From Rhodeus uyekii (Eukaryota > Chordata > Actinopteri > Cypriniformes > Acheilognathidae): 64,000 nt of DNA. This document shows, one piece after another, positions 1 through 36,242 of the stretch. The DNA is taken from positions 513,501 through 577,500 of the forward strand of contig JAWRVZ010000253.1 of the NCBI GenBank assembly GCA_037043235.1, written 5' to 3'. A model generated the notes under the pieces. The model saw only the letters and a program-made list of their open reading frames with translations. It made no database searches and was not told the origin of the DNA. Within the stretch, counting starts at the first letter, position 1. Every line of letters starts with the position of its first letter. A program made the position numbers and the translations under genes.

Positions 1-446
1 CGACATCTCGATGCTGAACCGCCAAATCTCGAGACTGGGCCAAAATGAGCCAGTCGTCGATGTAATTCAAAATCCGGATCCCTCGGGATCGGAGCGGAGC
101 GGAACACTTGGTGAAAGTGCGAGGAGACAAAGCCAGGCCGAACGGAAGAACTCGATACTGATAAGCCTTCCCCCCGAAGGCGAATCTGAGGAACTTCCGA
201 TGCTGAGGAAGGATGGAGACATGGAAATACGCGTCCTTGAGATCTATCGAGACAAACCAGTCCTCAGACCTGATTTGAGCTACGATCTGCTTCAGAGTTA
301 ACATTCTGAATTTCAGTCGCCTGACAGAATCGTTCAAAGTGCGAAGATCTAAGATAGGACGTAAGCCTCCACCCTTCTTGGGAACTATGAAGTACCGGCT
401 GTAGAAACCTGATTCTCTGGCTGAGAGGGGTACATATTCTATGGCC
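1..446 (-). pseudogene. DIRS reverse transcriptase fragment
   Basis: Minus-strand translation gives, in order, a GFYSRYFIVPKK block, LRPILDLR, SIDLKDAYFHV, LPFGLALSPRTFTKC and NYIDDWLILAQS. These are the standard RT blocks; YIDD holds the catalytic aspartates. The frame differs from the gag frame, as expected for overlapping DIRS ORFs. Between the FTKC and YIDD blocks the sequence seems about five residues short of the family pattern (in-frame). The fragment is cut by the window edge. Confidence 0.85.
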
Positions 447-1440
447 TCTTTCCTCAGCAGTGAGTCTACTTCTCGACTGGGGAGGCTGGCGAGAAGCCAC
501 ACTCTGCCGCTGAGCAGCGCGGTGCGAGGAGCTGCTGCTGGGCTGCGGCTGGCTCGCAGGCCCAGCTTCCCGAGAGCGGCGGGGAAGAATCTTCCGAAAC
601 GCTACTTCCTGCTTAGCAGCCTCCTGAAATCTCTCGACGGCCATCTTGACAGCGTCGCCGAAGAGACCAGGAGGCGTAAGAAGAGCGTCGATGAGAACAT
701 TCTTATCTTTTTCTCTGAGAGAAGTCAGGTTAAGCCAGAGATGTCTCTCTGTGGCCACCAGGGCTGCCATGGAGCGACCGATGGAACCGGCCGTTTCCCT
801 AGCAGCCCTCAGAGAAAGATCGGTGGCCCTGCGCAGCTCGGCTACTGCCTCAGGGCCGATTCCCCTGCCCTCATCGAGGTCTGCGAGCAGCTCCGCCTGG
901 TAGGCCTGCAGCAGTGAAGACGTATGCAAACACGCTGCAGCCTGACCAGCCGCGGAGTATGCTCTGCCCACCATGGTGGAAGTAACCCGGAGGGGTTTGG
1001 TGGGCAGCCTCGGGGTTTTAAGGGGTGGCGATGAATGGGGGGCGAGGTAGTTATCCAGCGCCTCCTCCACTCTATGCATCGCCCCATAGCTGCGCTCTTT
1101 GGCTCCCATAATGGTAGCATAGTTAGCAGAAACGCTGCTATGCACCCTATGGGAGGCGGGCCGCTTCCAAGACCTCGACACCTCGGTGTGGAGGTCCGGG
1201 AAAAACGGCAAACCCCGGCGCTGAGGTTGCACTCGAGCAGGCAGGTAACGCTCGTCTAACCGACTCTTAGGACGAGCGTCCCTGGGCTCAGCTGGCCACT
1301 CGAGACCAAGCCTCGCCGTTGCCCGAGTGACAACCTCAAGCAGCTCCTCAAACGCGGGTGAAGCTGATGGCGGTTCAGCTTCATCCACATCAATGCTGAC
1401 TACGTCCACCTCTAATTCCTCTGAACTAGAGAGGTTCAGC
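264..1440 (-). pseudogene. DIRS gag-like protein, C-terminal part
   Basis: This open frame carries the recognisable DIRS gag core: VVSIDVDEAEPP acidic block, GRAYSAAGQAAACLHT, an ERHLWLNL helix and a GLFGDAVKMAVERFQEA block, followed by a Ser/Gln/Arg-rich tail. It continues the gag N-terminus at 2729-3140; the two were one frame before the hAT insertion. The last roughly 60 codons (264-446) are the gag frame running over RT sequence. Confidence 0.85.
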
Positions 1441-2728
1441 CAGGGGCAATTCTAGGATTTTGATTTTAGGGGGGCTCAGCCCCCAATAAGGGTATGATTA
1501 AAAAAATATTATTTGACTATTAGGGTAGGGTGGTATGCTACTAACCTTACTGCAATCCACTATTCCATTGTATTCCCTGTATTTCATATATGGGAGTAGG
1601 AGTACTGACTGAGCCATATACAACACTGTAATAAAAAAATAATTATTGGATGTGACCACTAGAAAATAGGGAATGTTGATTTTTATTTTTTTTTACAATG
1701 AAGACCTCCTGATTCATTCACTGTACAAACACACGCACACGTTTCCAGTACAAACACAACATTTTACTGTTATCATTTCTATGGTCACATACAAACCTCA
1801 GATAGGAATTTGTCTGACAAAATTAAATAACATTTTAACCAGAAAATAACATAAAAGCCATAAACTTTGATCATCCATATCAGCAATATAAACAACACAG
1901 GTACAAAATCAAGTACAGGTATAAATCAGGTATAAATCAAGTACAAAACTAGTATAAATAGTATAAATCAAGAAAATCAAAAATCCCTTTACTCTACTCT
2001 ACGCTTACTCTAATTTATGTATCATGACACTCCTCCCGATTCATTATTACTTAATACAAAACTATATTTAATAATACAAAACAAAATAACTCCACATTCT
2101 CTCTCTGGGCCATCTAGTGCTTTCAGACAATGTGTGTCATTTCTGTGCATGGCTGCATAATGTAATGTCAAAATACATTATAATATATCTGTAATTGTAA
2201 AAAGTAAATTAAAATAAATCATGATCGTTTTCTGAATCTAAAGTATGTTTTCATGGGTGTTAATCACTTCATTTTTGTAAGAATAAAAAAAAACTATCAC
2301 CCAAGGGCTGAAGGTGAACGCAACGAAACGTATTGGTATTGGATGAGAAACCGAGCCGTCCCGTGTGCTCCCAATACTCCAGTAACATTACATTATGTAA
2401 ACTGCAATGCATTTATGACAAAGAACTGCACCGATGCAGGTGTAATATCATAGCATTAGCAATCTATCAATAAATGCACGCACACACGACACACACCTTG
2501 ATGTTCACTCTGCTCGGCGCCCCTGCAGATTGAAAAATGCGCTAAAACCAAGCAGACTCAGATAAGGGGAGGAGCCGAAACTTGACGCAGCTTGCCGCCG
2601 TTTCAAATGAGTTTTTTTTAAAGGGGACTGAAGCGATCAAAAATTTATTAATCAAACATATTTTTTAGGGGGGCTGGCCAGAAGTTTAGGGCTGAAGCCC
2701 CCCTAAAAAGGGCCTAGTGACGCACCTG
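1441..2728. mobile_element. Non-autonomous hAT transposon (1288 bp) in DIRS gag
   Basis: Flanked by a perfect 8-bp direct repeat GGTTCAGC (1433-1440 and 2729-2736). Termini begin CAGGGGCAATTCTAGG on the left and, reverse-complemented on the right, CAGGTGCGTCACTAGG, followed on both sides by a TTTTAGGGGGGCT(T)CAGCCC block. CAGG ends plus an 8-bp target duplication are hAT hallmarks. No transposase is visible inside; the interior is AT-rich. Confidence 0.9.
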
Positions 2729-3140
2729 GGTTCAGCAGAGCGTCATCACCCAGGTCGGAAGTAATCACCGCATGGTGCGCTTCCGAATCCTGAGTGAGCG
2801 CGGATTCAGCAGGTAAGGGAGGAGAAAAGGGCTTGCCCGTCTCCGACCCCGCTGCTAAATCCAGCTGCGATCCCCATGAGTGCAGCCGTCGCTGAGCCTC
2901 AGCTGCAGCGGGACCAGACCCACGAGGAACGCGAGCCTGAGCAGACCCCTCGAAGACTGCCAGGCGTGAGCGAAGAGTGCGCAGCGGCAGCTGCAAACAC
3001 TCTGCGCACTCAGTGCCCTCGAGCGCTGAGCGTGCATGAGCCTCGCCCAAACAAAACACACAGAGAGCGTGTGTGTCCTTACCCGTGATGAAACGCGGGC
3101 AAGGAGTGACACAACGCCTGAAAGACTGTGAATCCGCCAT
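2729..3140 (-). pseudogene. DIRS gag-like protein, N-terminal part
   Basis: Starts MADSQSFRRCVTPCPRF and has the Cys/His arrangement (CPRF, CVFCLGEAHARSALEG, CAECLQLPLRTLRSRL) typical of the N-terminus of fish DIRS gag proteins. The frame runs into the hAT terminal repeat and stops about nine residues later. Confidence 0.85.
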
Positions 3141-3410
3141 TTCTTCAGAGGTAAGTGAAATATATCGACTTACAGCCAGCAGAGCAACTCAAACACACGT
3201 TAGCTTCGAGCGCTGTTGAAGACACTAAGCTGAGGCTGCTAGTCTGCTGCGTGCAGTTATACTCCTGGCTCATGACGTCACACTCGGCTACGTGCACTCG
3301 CACACCTGGTTTCAATTGCGCTTCAAGAGACAATTACACTAATGCGTTTCCATATGCGTTGTCGACGCAGTGTTGAGTTCCCTTGACAGGGAACCCCAAA
3401 GTATACTTCC

Positions 3411-4154
3411 CTTTTCGTCTTTTTGCTTCCGTGGCATTATTTTTGTCCAGCATTATTTTTTGCGTACAGCACGATGGAAGTGATTGAATGCTCAAATGCT
3501 GCCTAAAGGTGGTGGTTGAGGAAATATGTGAAGCCTTTTGAGTGTTGAGAAAAGTGCTATCTAAGGGGTTAAAAGGGGTTTCAAAGTCTTTAGTGTAAAG
3601 CAGTTAACTAGCTAGCACATACATTTATACAGGACAGAAGAGTCAATCGGCGTCTAACTCACAAAGGCAGTGAGTCCGTTCTACAGACGGCATGTATCCA
3701 GAAGAACAAACACAGGAGAAACTTCCCGCTGAATTAATGCAGCGTCCTCCATCACACACACCCTGGATGGTGGAGCATTCGTCCACATCTGAGGGATTTA
3801 ATGATATGTATACTGAAATATACTTTAGTTAGAACTATAAAGTCAAGCTGGTTTATTGTTATTCTGATCAAGTATGGCAGGAAAAGGGAAAAAACAGATG
3901 TGCATGAAATTAATGCCATTAATGAAAGGAATCTTTTCTGCTGTAGTTCAATTATAACTTCCTGGTTACAACATACCTGTCATTTCCTGTGTTATCATCA
4001 GTGATCATCATATCATGATCAGACAATTACAGTGTGGTTTTATGAAATCTATATTGTTGGGATTGTACGATGCAGTCTCTTATTTAGTTAAGCATGCTGT
4101 TATTCTCGTTTTGGCATGGTTTCTTGTGTAGTATGCAAACGGTATGTTACTCAC
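3411..4154. other. Unannotated intronic sequence
   Basis: Between the DIRS 5' end and fibrillin exon 7. No coding frame, tandem repeat or recognisable transposon end was found. It is intron sequence downstream of exon 7. Confidence 0.5.
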
Positions 4155-30486
<26,332 letters not shown>

Positions 30487-30705
30487 GATGGATCCAGTGA
30501 AGCTTTACAGTCAGTTAGTCCAGGAGATGAATGGAAAAGCATAACAGATCCTGCTTTTGTTTTGTTTTCTAACTTGAAATGTAAAGCTATACGATGAAGA
30601 GCTGAACTGAAGTGCAGGAGGAGAGGATGAAGGAGGATCCCACACGTTTCTACAGTTCAGGAGGAGGCGTGAGAGTGTGTGGATGAAGTTCAGCTCAGAT
30701 CGGCA

Positions 30706-30800
30706 CTGTGGCTCAATCAGCTGAGCACAGCGCTCGCGACTACTATCTCGGGTTCGATCCTCAAGGAACTGATCAAATGTGAACGCAGTGTCAAGTCGCG
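30706..30800 (+). mobile_element. tRNA-derived SINE head upstream of fbn2
   Basis: TGTGGCTCAATCAGCTGAGC resembles an A box and GGGTTCGATCC (30750-30760) is a good B box. AAGGAACTGATCAAATGTG and TCAAGTCGCGTTCAG follow, the order of a common cyprinid tRNA-derived SINE. It lies 220 bp upstream of the fbn2 start codon, on the opposite strand. Confidence 0.65.
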
Positions 30801-31396
30801 TTCAGTATAATTGACTTTCAGCCAAATGAGCAGAGACAGTGCGATTTCCCTACTTATGCTACCTGTAATATCAAGGAAACAAGTTGCTTAACTCCCACTT
30901 ATTTTCATTACAATAAAATATCATTCTGTAGTTTAGCTCTTAAGAAGCCACACAAGAGAGACCTCTTTATACATGTTTAATTATTAAATATGCCAGTCTT
31001 GTACACGTGTTATCACTGCCCCCTTGTGGATCACAAGTCTTTACACGTGTCAACATGTATGAGCTGTCATAGGTGTTTAGTGGATGATCACATGCAATCT
31101 TCATCAAAGAGTTAAAAACGAAACACGGAAAGATGACAGCTTTAATCAAGTGAACAAAAAAAAATCAACAAGTGAACAAAAAAAAACACGTTACCTTTAT
31201 TATTATTATGATTATTACCTTACATTACCGTAAGTGACATGCTAACAAATAACAATTATACTTTGTCATAAGAGCGTGAGGATTTCCAGTGACCAGTGTA
31301 ACAGAGTGAAAAGATAGTTAAATTCTGCACATATGGAAACAGCGCCATCTGTCGGGTGCGTGATGGTATTCAGCACGTGGAATAGGGACCGCCCAC
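30801..31396. other. Intergenic, no feature seen
   Basis: AT-rich sequence upstream of fbn2. No coding frame or repeat end recognised. Confidence 0.4.
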
Positions 31397-31691
31397 AGCA
31401 GAGTTAACGGAGATTGCTGTGGGTAAGTTGCAACTTCTGAGCTGATGGAGAATTATCAGTTAAAAAGTGTACAAACACATAAATAATGAGTTAATTGTGG
31501 ATCTATCCTATAATAATTACCTAAGACAAATGTTGAGATGTGTTTGGCGTCGAAAGTATTTTCATATCGTGTGTTTTGACTTGTATCACGAGGCGCAATA
31601 GTAATTCAGTTGTACACTGTTTGTCTTATAGAACTGATTCTTTCTCCATCCTGTCGATTCTTTATTTCAACTGTATATTTCCATTGTGCAG
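31397..31691 (+). ncRNA. Candidate spliced transcript, genomic copy (two exons)
   Basis: Exon A 31397-31422 (AGCAGAGTTAACGGAGATTG...) is followed by donor GTAAGT. Exon B 31632-31691 follows acceptor TCTTATAG and is followed by donor GTATGT. The same two exons appear joined without intron at 31897-31982, which is the evidence that this copy is spliced. No long ORF. It lies on the opposite strand about 0.9 kb upstream of the fbn2 start, so it could be a divergent transcript. Confidence 0.45.
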
Positions 31692-31896
31692 GTATGTTTA
31701 TGAAATGAATTTTGAAAGAGTTTTCAAAAGAGTTTTGTTTAAAATATTGGTTTATTAATGTAAATTTACAAACACTCACCGCAAGGGGGAGATGTTTCCT
31801 GTTTTATTGAATCACTAGTTAAATGTGCACTATACGATCACAAAAATTGAAAGATTCATATGTTAAAAAGTCTTAAATGAGTGAATTGTTAAATAA

Positions 31897-32100
31897 AGCA
31901 GAGTTAACGGAGATTGCTGTGGACCTGATTCTTTCTCCATCCTGTCGATTCTTTATTTCAACTGTATATTTCCATTGTGCAGATCTCCATTGTGCTGTAC
32001 CACATAGTAGGAAGACCGCCCAGGCAAGACCGTCACACCAGCACTACAAGCAACAGCGTGAAAAGGCCTTGCATGATTAAAGCTACAAAGGCAATATCAA
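31897..32100 (+). pseudogene. Intron-less copy of the 31397 transcript (retrocopy candidate)
   Basis: 31897-31922 equals exon A (26 bp) and 31923-31982 equals exon B (60 bp, one mismatch), joined exactly at the predicted splice sites. The sequence then continues with ATCTCCATTGTGCTGTACC instead of the GTATGT donor, so a second intron is also missing. The 3' limit is unknown; 32100 is arbitrary. Confidence 0.5.
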
Positions 32101-32466
32101 AGTTAATCATATACTGTCCATGTACATTTCATTGCATCATATACATTGTTGCATATACATGTTATGGCACAATTCTTTTACTGATTGCAATTATAAAACC
32201 AGTTCAGAAGCTCACTGACATGAAAGCAGTGGCTCCAGTCAAGGCACGTGGATCCAGCAGAGGATTTATACAAGTCATGCTGTTACGAACACATCAGCCA
32301 TGTGCAGGAAATGGAACAAGAGCAGATAATATTCATAAAGCTGCTGTCATATTATTATAAATTAATATAAAACTCTTTCTATGCTCTACAGTTAACAAGA
32401 CAAGAGAACAGTTATGAGTGGAGTGAAGTGGTTAGAACGTATTGATTATAGCATTACTTTGTTTTC
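32101..32466. other. Intergenic sequence between fbn2 and slc27a6
   Basis: No coding frame or repeat end. It may contain the rest of the retrocopy. Confidence 0.35.
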
Positions 32467-32472
32467 TTTATT
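32467..32472 (-). promoter_or_regulatory. Candidate poly(A) signal of slc27a6
   Basis: AATAAA on the minus strand, about 210 bp after the stop codon. Confidence 0.5.
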
Positions 32473-32680
32473 GAGGTTAAGAAATCCCAACAAATTCATT
32501 CCAGTTTATCTGGGTTCAGCACCCCATCGACAGCTCCTGGTTCATGTAACTAGAGCCATTAAAAACATTCCAGCTCACACACATTTCATCAAACGTTGAC
32601 TGTTGTACTAGCTCTGTGGATTAACATCTAGGGATGTTGGACGCATCACTTCAAGGGTCACCACATTTCCCACAATGCAT

Positions 32681-32857
32681 CTAAAGTCTCCTCCTGCCTG
32701 ACACGATGTCATCATACAGCTGTGCAGTGAGGGGGGTGTAGGTTTTCTGCAAAGTGTCCAGGAAGTAGAGCGGCTGCTGGACTGCATCCGGATTGAAGCC
32801 TTGCTGGACCAGTCTTCCCTTCTGCTGCTTGAACGTATCCGTCATGTCTAAGGAATT
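32681..32857 (-). CDS. slc27a6: slc27a6 exon 10 with stop
   Basis: NSLDMTDTFKQQKGRLVQQG, FNPDAVQQPLYFLDTLQKTY ... GRRRL then TAG. Acceptor CCTGGCAG. Confidence 0.93.
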   Translation of the reverse strand, partial: NSLDMTDTFKQQKGRLVQQGFNPDAVQQPLYFLDTLQKTYTPLTAQLYDDIVSGRRRL

Positions 32858-35800
32858 CTGCCAGGACAAAAGCAGGAAAAGCACATAAATACACAAGGCC
32901 AGAGAGACACACACACAGGGTGCGGTTTCATCCAGGCTTCAGTACTGCAGCATTACAACACACATCTGGATCAACTGCTTTTGTGAAGAGCGCTATTCCA
33001 ATAAACTCCGGGTTTTAACAAGTGCTCTTATATTCTAGTGCATTAGTCCAGACCAATTTTTTTCCAGCCCCACTGGTTCCAGAAGCATTTCTTCCAATAA
33101 TTTTTACCCATAGAGACTACTTTATGTTTTTCCTTTGTTGAAGAGTCACAAACCAAGCCAAGCAGAAAAGAGGATGAATCACAACATTACAAAGTCTTAT
33201 TTGAAGCAAGAAAGTATTTTGAAAATCTGTACTTAACATCTTAGAGAGGGAAAGAACTACAATCCCATGAAGACCTAGGAACAACAAAACCAAAAATCAG
33301 TAGAAACAACCGATGCATACATTTTTTGAGAGCGTAGGGAGACCAACTTCAACAAAAACATACACCATCGATTAACAACCACGAAGCTCTCAACAGATCT
33401 ATCTTTAAAGGTTTAGAAGTTACCATTAAATATCTAAGCCACTGGAGAAAGAGATGAAAACCTCAAAGATGTGTAAACCAAAGTGTCCCGTGTCCTGCAG
33501 TCCAGCGTTCATCCCAGTGTTAGATGCTTTTGGTGATCAGATGATATGTGATCAATGCTAAATACATTTTATGACTAGAGGTCACAGAAGACTTTGAGAT
33601 TCACGTGTATACCAGGTAGAATCAGCACCTTTTTAACACTTTGATGTATACTATATAGCAAATCTCAACTGCTTGCAAATCACAGCAAAATGTTATATAT
33701 ATATTTATTATTAGCCAGCTCAAATCTGGGAAATGCAATTACAATACCTCGAGATACAAGCATAATTCGTTCCAGGACAGAGCTCGAATTGCTCGTATCT
33801 AGAATCATGTTTTCCCAACAACGGAAGAAAACATGTTTTTTATTGGTATAGACACACACACACAATTATAGTACATGTATACAGTATAAGGATTCGTGTG
33901 ATATCAAATAAAATGTGGTTTTAATTAGGGATGCACCGGATAGCAATTTTTATTATCCGGCCGGAACCGGATAGTTCCGGATATCAAATTAACTATTCGG
34001 CAGGAACCGGAACCGGATATCAGCCGGATATATGGATACTTGTTGCACCACAGCCAATTTGTGTTTACAGTTTAGACTACAGTGTAAATAAAAATGTGTT
34101 ATGCCCTGTGTTTGTTGTTGTTTTTGACACACTACATAGCCCGACAGCTAGCAGAGGTAAAAAATACTTGGTGTACATGACCAAGTAGTTCTTAGTCTTA
34201 GTCAACTTTGTTGGGTTTTTCTTTAATAATGAATATTTAAAAAAAAAACAAATACACATTCAGCTCTCAAAAAAATAATTATACAAGATATTTGTGTTGG
34301 GTTCCCCCAAATTCTGGTCCTTACTTACGATTTAATCAGTTTAGCATTGAACTTCATGAAGATCAGTTTTTCTGCATTATCAGGGAGCAGTCGCGATCGA
34401 AGTTCAGTAATGATCCCTCTAACTGAAAATAATCACAAACGACACTAAATTTACTCGACGACATTGTTGTTTTTGTTTGTATCCAACGTTTAAAATGGCG
34501 GCTGAGCTAAATTAAACTAATAACCGAAAATGACCGAGCAATATCCGGTACCTGGTACCATTTCGACCGGAGCCGGAAGTGGATATAAAAAAAATAAAAA
34601 TTTACGCTGAATATTCGGCTAACCGGAACCGAAACCGGATATCCGGTACATCCCTAGTTTTAACTATACGTAGACTCTAGCGGCAGGTGCGGGGGAGGGA
34701 GGAAGGGGTGGTTGGTACGTCGACATTTGATTCCGTATCGTACCTTACACGAACTTAAATGAACATAACTAAACCTAGCTTATGTATTTTTTGTAACTTT
34801 TCTATTTTCTATTATTGTTTTGTTTGTTTTCTTCCCTTTTTTCGCCTGACTACCCTCACTTTCACTTGGCGCAGACCTTTTAACGGAATGCCTATCAAGG
34901 GAGATTTGTTTCTGTCATCCTTTAAAAATAAGTACGGTACGCGTCGTCAAAAAGCGTTGACCAGTACACAATTTATCAGGGTGTTTCTTTTCAATGCTGA
35001 GCTCTTGCAACACCTGCGTATCGTCTGTAGATCGATCAGCTCCTCAGTCCAAAGTTCCTCCTGATCACTCACGCAGCACCGCACCCATTATTTATCGACA
35101 ATTTCATGCTTCATTTCCAGGGTCATCATGCATTTCTTCTTCTCACTGCCATCCTTACCACTCACTTTCTTAGAGCTCATCGCTGTTATGAAGAATAATG
35201 CACAAAATAGAGAGAAAATCAGCTACTCGCGGACGACGCGAACACGTGAAGAGAACACTGAAGTGAAAGTGCGTCGGCGTCCGTACGTGTGCTCGTATCT
35301 CAAAAACGTACTTGTATCTAGAGGCAAAAATCTGCCCTAAGGCTTGCTCGTATCTTTGAATACTCGTATGTAGAGACGCTCGTATCTCGAGGCATTACTG
35401 TATAAGGCATTCTAACATTAAAATCATGATTTTCATTAAAGTCACTTTGAAACCATGTATCCTATGAAAAGCACTATATAAATAAATTTGACTTGATTGG
35501 TCTGAACTCTTCAACCAATGAATATAAATGAAGGTGAATCTTATATGTATATCATACATATGAAGGTGTGAGAGAATACCTGAACTCTTAGAAACCATGG
35601 CCATGCGTACTTCGGAAGAGTGTGGAGAAGATGACCGTAGAGTCTCTCTCCCTCCAGTGCATGACCATCCTTCAGCACAACAGCGGCCATACCTGCTCGA
35701 CCCTCATATCCTGCACAAAACATCAGCATTCATTCACACGAGTGCCACTGACAAAAGCACACTTCAAATGCTGGAATTGAATAAAATGCAATCAGTGCTT

Positions 35801-36205
35801 TTTAAGCCCAAGTTTATTGAACAATTACCCAAGAACACAATTGAATAAATAAAAGCAGACACTACAGAACTCCAAGAACAGCCCTGTAACTACTTTACTC
35901 CAGCGGTGATGGACAAACGTGAGAGTGAGATTATAGTCAACTCAAATCACCTGGTACAGTGACACCATACACATTGACGTCCAGCAGGAAGTCCAGACAG
36001 CCCAGCACTTCAGACACCTCAGTGGTAGAGACATTTTCTCCTTTCCACCTGGAAGCAACAAAGAACATGATCGATGATGTGGTCTCGTCCAAGAGATCAG
36101 TGTAAATAACACAGAGCCATAGGAGATCGTTTCGGCCTTTCTCAGGATGTGAAAACAAAAAGGCCCATTCACACAAAGGACAATAACTACAATAATGTTA
36201 CACTT

Positions 36206-36242
<37 letters not shown>

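Larger units (their letters stand above)
1..3410 (-). mobile_element. DIRS-type retrotransposon, truncated by window edge
   Basis: Read on the minus strand, the interval holds a DIRS gag-like ORF followed by a reverse transcriptase in another frame, the order of fish DIRS1 elements. The 5' end lies near 3375-3400, where a short inverted motif (GTTCCC-TTGACA-GGGAAC) resembles DIRS terminal sequence. The left side runs off the window, so RNase H and tyrosine recombinase are not visible. Gag is interrupted by a hAT element at 1441-2728, and the gag-to-RT junction looks shortened compared with recalled fish DIRS elements. The copy is dead. It lies in a fibrillin intron or beyond, on the same strand as the gene. 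Confidence 0.85.
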
